Notes under the pieces: model-generated
What the model was told of the DNA's origin: nothing
The model's input: the letters and a program-made list of their open reading frames with translations, nothing else
Database searches by the model: none
Part shown: one piece after another, positions 6,804 through 9,733 of the stretch
Position numbering within the stretch: position 1 is the first letter of the stretch
How the letters are laid out: each line of letters opens with the position of its first letter
Assembly: GCA_029237515.1 (NCBI GenBank)
Contig: JARBAV010000082.1
Coordinates: 1-9,733 of the forward strand
DNA length: 9,733 bases
Direction: 5' to 3'
Source: Nitrososphaerales archaeon
GTDB lineage: Archaea > Thermoproteota > Nitrososphaeria > Nitrososphaerales > Nitrososphaeraceae
Program-made: the position numbers and the translations under genes

Positions 6804-7574
6804 TTGGTCAAGGCGATGCTGATCGTAGATAGGGGCAGTAGAGAGCCAGAGGTCAAACAGGAGTTGGAAGAGATTTGTTCAACTATTGGAAGGACCTGTC
6901 CTGGCAAGTACGGGTATACAACTTATTGCTTTTTGGAAGTGCTCCCCCCATATATCGAGGATGGTATTTCAAAATGCATTGCCAACGGTGCCGATTTCAT
7001 TACCATTATTCCATACTTTCTATATCCAGGTATGAAGCTGAAGGATTCAGTGAAGAAAGCTGCATCGATATCCATGAGGAAGGATGTCCGAGTGGCCATC
7101 GCTAAGCCATTTAGCAGGAACATGAGGATGATCGAAGTCGTGGTAAATAGAGTCCACGAAGCTAAACGAGAGAATGCCTTACACCTATCTGATTTAGAGT
7201 GCGACTTATTGCTAATTGGCCATGGTAGCAGTGATAGAAGGGCTAGGGAAGCATTTGACTATGTGGTAGCTATGCTCAATCCTCATTTTAGAACCGTTCG
7301 ATACTGTTTCCTTGAGCTCGACAAGCCTGATATCATGGAAGGTATTAGAAATTCCTTGGCGTCTTCACCCAAATGCCTTCTAGTAGTTCCATATTTTTTG
7401 CACAAAGGAGTTCACATTAAATATGACATAATCCGAGAAATCAATACGTCAATCGTGGGACAAAATCCAACTAACATGTACCTTACAGGGCATTTGGGAG
7501 CTGATTGTCAATTGGCAAATATAGTTTTGGAAAGGGCTATAGAAGTTGAGCGAGGAATCTTCTACCAGACATAA
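6804..7574 (+). CDS. cbiX: Sirohydrochlorin cobaltochelatase, two-domain CbiX
   Basis: Inserts Co2+ into sirohydrochlorin at the entry of the early-cobalt corrin pathway. The 256-residue protein is a tandem duplication of the CbiX fold. Repeated landmarks are R10-G-S / H140-G-S, YCFLE (41-45 and 167-171) and PYFL (70-73 and 196-199), followed by G-M-K78 and G-V-H204. Only the C-terminal half keeps the two metal-binding histidines (H140, H204); the N-terminal half has Arg10 and Lys78 in their place. The active site is thus predicted in the C-terminal half, as in CbiK and ferrochelatase. TTG at 6804 follows the cbiG stop immediately and completes the first beta strand (VKAMLIVD); ATG at 6816 would shorten it by four residues. 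The end overlaps cbiC if the latter uses its upstream start. Siroheme ferrochelatase activity is an alternative, but the neighbours favour cobalt. Confidence 0.92.
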   Translation: MVKAMLIVDRGSREPEVKQELEEICSTIGRTCPGKYGYTTYCFLEVLPPYIEDGISKCIANGADFITIIPYFLYPGMKLKDSVKKAASISMRKDVRVAIAKPFSRNMRMIEVVVNRVHEAKRENALHLSDLECDLLLIGHGSSDRRAREAFDYVVAMLNPHFRTVRYCFLELDKPDIMEGIRNSLASSPKCLLVVPYFLHKGVHIKYDIIREINTSIVGQNPTNMYLTGHLGADCQLANIVLERAIEVERGIFYQT

Positions 7575-8244
7575 TTACTACAACGCAGATCAAGATCTGC
7601 GCAAAATGTCAACAAAAGCATTTGGGATCGAAAATGAGAGTTTCGCGATAATAGACAATGAAGTCGGAACACATACTTATAACGAGCTTGAATGGGCAAT
7701 CGTAAGAAGGGTAATTCATGCCACCGCTGATTTTGATTTTGCAGAGAAAGAAAAAATAACCTTTAATGGGGACGTATTTTCATCAGCATTTGGAGCTATT
7801 AAAAATGGATGCTATGTGGTTTGCGACGTAGAAATGGTGTTATCAGGCATAAATAAGCAGTTGGCATTGGAATTAAATCTGAAAACATTGTGTAGGATTT
7901 CAGAGGATTCCGTCAAAAAGTACTCACGAGATAATAATCTGACCCGATCTCAGGTCGCAATGGATATGTCAACATCTCAGATTCAAAACGGCATAGTGGT
8001 TATAGGAAATGCCCCTACAGCTCTTTTTCAAGTAATTTCCATGTTCAGGGAAAAAAGAGTAAAACCTGCTCTCGTAATTGGAATTCCTGTAGGCTTTATT
8101 TCTGCCCTAGAATCAAAAAAAGAATTATTGCGTACCCCAGTTCCTTCCATTTCCAATATCGGACGCAAAGGAGGTAGCTCAGCTGCCTCTTCCATAATCA
8201 ATGCGTTAATGTTAATTTATAAGACCAGAATGCATCAGAATTAA
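7546..8244 (+). CDS. cbiC: Cobalt-precorrin-8 methylmutase CbiC
   Basis: Moves the methyl group from C-11 to C-12 of cobalt-precorrin-8 to form cobyrinate, the last step of corrin ring construction. The protein (232 residues from TTG at 7546) shows RRVIHATADFDFA with the catalytic histidine (His58), then VVIGNAPTALF, PALVIGIPVGFISALESKKELL and IGRKGGSSAASSIINAL, all hallmarks of CbiC/CobH. From ATG at 7606 the protein would have 212 residues, close to the usual 205-215, so that start is a serious alternative. The upstream TTG would overlap cbiX by 29 bases and has GGAAAGGG about 9 bases before it; the ATG has no ribosome binding site. It is the last gene of the compact cbiGXC group, and a T6 tract follows at 8269-8274. 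Confidence 0.94.
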   Translation: MSEESSTRHNYYNADQDLRKMSTKAFGIENESFAIIDNEVGTHTYNELEWAIVRRVIHATADFDFAEKEKITFNGDVFSSAFGAIKNGCYVVCDVEMVLSGINKQLALELNLKTLCRISEDSVKKYSRDNNLTRSQVAMDMSTSQIQNGIVVIGNAPTALFQVISMFREKRVKPALVIGIPVGFISALESKKELLRTPVPSISNIGRKGGSSAASSIINALMLIYKTRMHQN

Positions 8245-8268
8245 TGGATTTATCAGGCTGACATAGGA

Positions 8269-8274
8269 TTTTTT
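8269..8274 (+). terminator. Oligo-T terminator candidate after cbiC
   Basis: Six T residues 25 bases after the cbiC stop and ahead of the predicted promoter of the CBS gene. This is a plausible archaeal intrinsic termination site for the cbiGXC transcript; no stem precedes it. Confidence 0.35.
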
Positions 8275-8383
8275 CATTTGTTAAATAAAAGTATTTCCTA
8301 ACCAGGAGTATAGGATAATGTGGCTTTGTTCTTCAACTGCATATTGTGTTACAATCAATACAGTAAGCGAGTCGATCGTATCC

Positions 8384-8391
8384 ATAATATA
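8384..8391 (+). promoter_or_regulatory. TATA-like promoter of the CBS-domain gene
   Basis: ATAATATA is centred about 28 bases before the ATG at 8416, predicting a leaderless transcript that starts at that codon. This supports 8416 as the true start instead of an in-frame GTG at 8320. Confidence 0.5.
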
Positions 8392-8415
8392 CTTCATCCA
8401 ATATCCTTAAGATCG

Positions 8416-8865
8416 ATGTTAACCCTGGAATCAATCAAAAAAATTGTAACCCACAAGGTAGAAACAATTCATTTACATGAGACAGCACAGGAAGCCGCAA
8501 AAAAGATGAAACACAAAGATATAAGTTCTTTGTTAGTCGTTGACGAATCCGGCGTACATGTTGGCATCGTAACCGAAAAAGATCTAGTTTCAAAAGTATG
8601 CATTCATAACAAAAATAGCACTGATGTATTCGTAAATGAAATAATGTCTTCTCCTCTGGTATCCATTGAATATAAGGGAACCCTTGAAGAAGCCGCAAAA
8701 AAGATGGTTGATTACAAAATACAGCATCTGTTGGTAAAAAATGCAGATACGTTGGTTGGCATTCTCAGCACAACTGATCTCAGCACTTATCTAAGGCAAA
8801 ATATTGATATGGACGAAGTTAATGCAAGTATCCTAGAATCATTGATGGAACAAGAAAAGACATGA
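8416..8865 (+). CDS. Two-CBS-domain protein
   Basis: Small protein made of a single pair of CBS domains (Bateman module), which typically bind adenosine nucleotides or SAM and act as energy or ligand sensors for a partner. With ATG at 8416 it has 149 residues: CBS1 about 8-64 (including SSLLVVDESGVHVGIVTEKDLV) and CBS2 about 76-130 (including IQHLLVKNADTLVGILSTTDLS), then a short acidic helix. No other domain is attached. An in-frame GTG at 8320 would add 32 residues rich in Cys, Tyr and His that do not look like CBS sequence, whereas a TATA-like box sits at the right distance from 8416. AAKKM occurs at the same place in both domains and is encoded by an identical 18-base sequence. No regulated partner can be named; the nearby SAM and corrin genes are only suggestive. 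Confidence 0.85.
   Translation: MLTLESIKKIVTHKVETIHLHETAQEAAKKMKHKDISSLLVVDESGVHVGIVTEKDLVSKVCIHNKNSTDVFVNEIMSSPLVSIEYKGTLEEAAKKMVDYKIQHLLVKNADTLVGILSTTDLSTYLRQNIDMDEVNASILESLMEQEKT
8491..8706 (+). repeat. 18-base direct repeat within the CBS gene
   Basis: GAAGCCGCAAAAAAGATG occurs at 8491-8508 and again at 8689-8706, exactly 198 bases (66 codons) apart and in the same frame. Each copy encodes EAAKKM in the first helix of its CBS domain. Only 149 codons are involved, so the identity at nucleotide level is unusual for an ancient domain duplication. Confidence 0.7.
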
Positions 8866-8962
8866 TGAGTATTAATATCAGTCGGATTGCTTTTGTCTCT
8901 AGGCTTCAGTAATACAATCAGTACATTTTACTGGATGTCTTGTGAACAGAAACGCTATTGAG

Positions 8963-8968
8963 AAGGAG
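8963..8968 (+). promoter_or_regulatory. Shine-Dalgarno site of the SRPBCC gene
   Basis: AAGGAG lies 11 bases before the TTG at 8980. It is the clearest ribosome binding site in the window and settles the use of TTG there, since an in-frame stop at 8959-8961 excludes any upstream start. Confidence 0.6.
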
Positions 8969-8979
8969 ATAACTGGATC

Positions 8980-9420
8980 TTGAAAGAGGTAACCTCAAGG
9001 ATAGAAATTAGATCTAGCCCGGAGAAGGTTTGGAAGATACTTACTGATTTTCAACTTTATAAATACTGGAACCCGTTCATAATTGAAATTGCTGGCTCTC
9101 CTATGATGGGAGAGAAGATTGAAATACAATTAAGAACCGCAGCTCAAAAGACACGTATTTATCACCCGGTGATAACTAAAGTTGATCCTCCAACAGAATT
9201 GAGATGGTATGGAAAAGCGATTCTGCCATTCATATTAGATGGAGAGCATATCTTTACTATTCAAGAGAACGAGCAGTATAATACGGTTTTTACCCAAAAA
9301 GAGATATTCAAAGGGTTAGGAACTCATTTGGGAAACACCAGTATGTTCGATGATATACGAATAAGTTTTCAAATGATGAATTCTAGTCTAAAGTCTCGAG
9401 CGGAAAACAATAAAAGGTAG
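8980..9420 (+). CDS. SRPBCC (START-like/polyketide cyclase-like) family protein
   Basis: Helix-grip fold protein with a deep hydrophobic cavity, expected to bind a lipid or other hydrophobic ligand; the ligand is unknown. The 146 residues begin with the family pattern: a beta strand (VTSRIEIRSS), 'SPEKVWKILTDFQLYKYWNPF' split over the first helices (about 13-33, with the conserved W-N-P), then curved beta strands ending in TVFTQKEIFKG, and a long C-terminal helix. This matches the Polyketide_cyc2-type SRPBCC subfamily at normal length. TTG at 8980 is the only reasonable start, with AAGGAG upstream. It lies 114 bases after the CBS gene and may have its own promoter. No catalytic motif is visible. 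Confidence 0.85.
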   Translation: MKEVTSRIEIRSSPEKVWKILTDFQLYKYWNPFIIEIAGSPMMGEKIEIQLRTAAQKTRIYHPVITKVDPPTELRWYGKAILPFILDGEHIFTIQENEQYNTVFTQKEIFKGLGTHLGNTSMFDDIRISFQMMNSSLKSRAENNKR

Positions 9421-9733
9421 CGTCGGGCCAAACTTGATCGGACTATGACTGATCCCTTTGAGTCAATGAAATACCGAGCGATTTCAATTCTTCTAGTTAG
9501 ACTTATTTAGCCTTTTAAGCAATAACTGTATTGAAATATGATTAATTCTAAGAGTAGCCTAAAAAATAATGTAGACTGGTTCCTGACGGCATGTTGAGGC
9601 AGTCTAGTTCACTATTGCTTTCAATACGAACCAAGTCATTGATACTTCTACGAGATCGCTTTTAAGTAATTCTATCTTAAATAGAATCACATATTTTTCA
9701 CCTCACACAACTTATGTTAGATTGTTTAGGCGG
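9421..9733. other. Intergenic region at the window end, no gene recognised
   Basis: AT-rich, with no ORF of note on either strand and no tRNA. It contains two stem candidates. One has arms TAGACTG (9572-9578) and CAGTCTA (9600-9606) with inner CCT/AGG pairs. The other has ATTCTAT (9669-9675) and ATAGAAT (9681-9687) with a 5-base loop. TTAAATA (9678-9684) and CATATTTTTC (9690-9699) resemble promoter elements, and an ATG at 9714 opens a frame running off the window, so a further forward gene may begin there; this is only a guess. Confidence 0.4.

Noticed and set aside
8320..8415. GTG start giving the CBS protein 32 extra residues
   Set aside because: The extension does not resemble CBS sequence, and a TATA-like box at 8384-8391 inside it fits a leaderless start at 8416.
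8862..8868. ATGATGA at the end of the CBS gene matches the box C motif of archaeal C/D guide RNAs
   Set aside because: No CTGA box D follows at a suitable distance before the next gene, and the motif overlaps the stop codon of the CBS gene.
1..9733. Mobile elements, CRISPR arrays or a defence system
   Set aside because: No transposase, integrase, terminal repeats, spaced repeat array or nuclease-type genes are present; gene content is metabolic and regulatory.

Overview
The window looks like a piece of an archaeal chromosome, most probably an ammonia-oxidising archaeon or relative (Nitrososphaeria/Thaumarchaeota). The evidence is an archaeal Sm-like RNA-binding protein, a small winged-helix protein of the type abundant in that group, AT-rich promoters with TATA-like boxes about 25-30 bases before starts, several apparently leaderless genes, oligo-T tracts instead of hairpin terminators, and DNA of roughly 40% GC by eye. 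The lineage is inferred; no rRNA or other phylogenetic marker is present.

Layout. 1-773: the tail of an upstream gene overlaps an ABC-2 type transporter permease by four bases (TTGA), followed by oligo-T tracts. 863-1669: two minus-strand genes, a winged-helix regulator and a dimeric-type dUTPase/MazG-like nucleotide pyrophosphatase. 1814-3265: an Sm-like (LSm) protein, then S-adenosylmethionine synthetase (metK) of the bacterial/eukaryotic type. 3392-4165: a short-chain dehydrogenase. 4281-8244: four cobalamin genes, cbiD, cbiG, cbiX and cbiC, with a 375-base intergenic gap between cbiD and cbiG; cbiG-cbiX-cbiC are tightly packed. 8416-9420: a two-CBS-domain protein and an SRPBCC (START-like) protein. 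9421-9733 holds no recognisable gene.

How they fit together. The cbi genes encode steps of the early-cobalt (anaerobic-type) corrin pathway: CbiX inserts cobalt into sirohydrochlorin, CbiG opens the delta-lactone of cobalt-precorrin-5A, CbiD methylates C-1 using SAM, and CbiC performs the final methyl migration that gives cobyrinate. metK nearby supplies SAM, the methyl donor used many times in the pathway. The other corrin methyltransferases and the late steps are not in the window. dUTPase, LSm and the ABC permease are housekeeping or accessory neighbours without an evident link.

I do not see a clearly new biological system. The points most worth checking are the two-domain CbiX whose N-terminal half has lost both metal-binding histidines, the cbiD-cbiG gap with a perfect 10-base-arm inverted repeat and a second inverted repeat centred on a TATA-like box, the bacterial-type MetK in an archaeal setting, and the heavy use of TTG starts.
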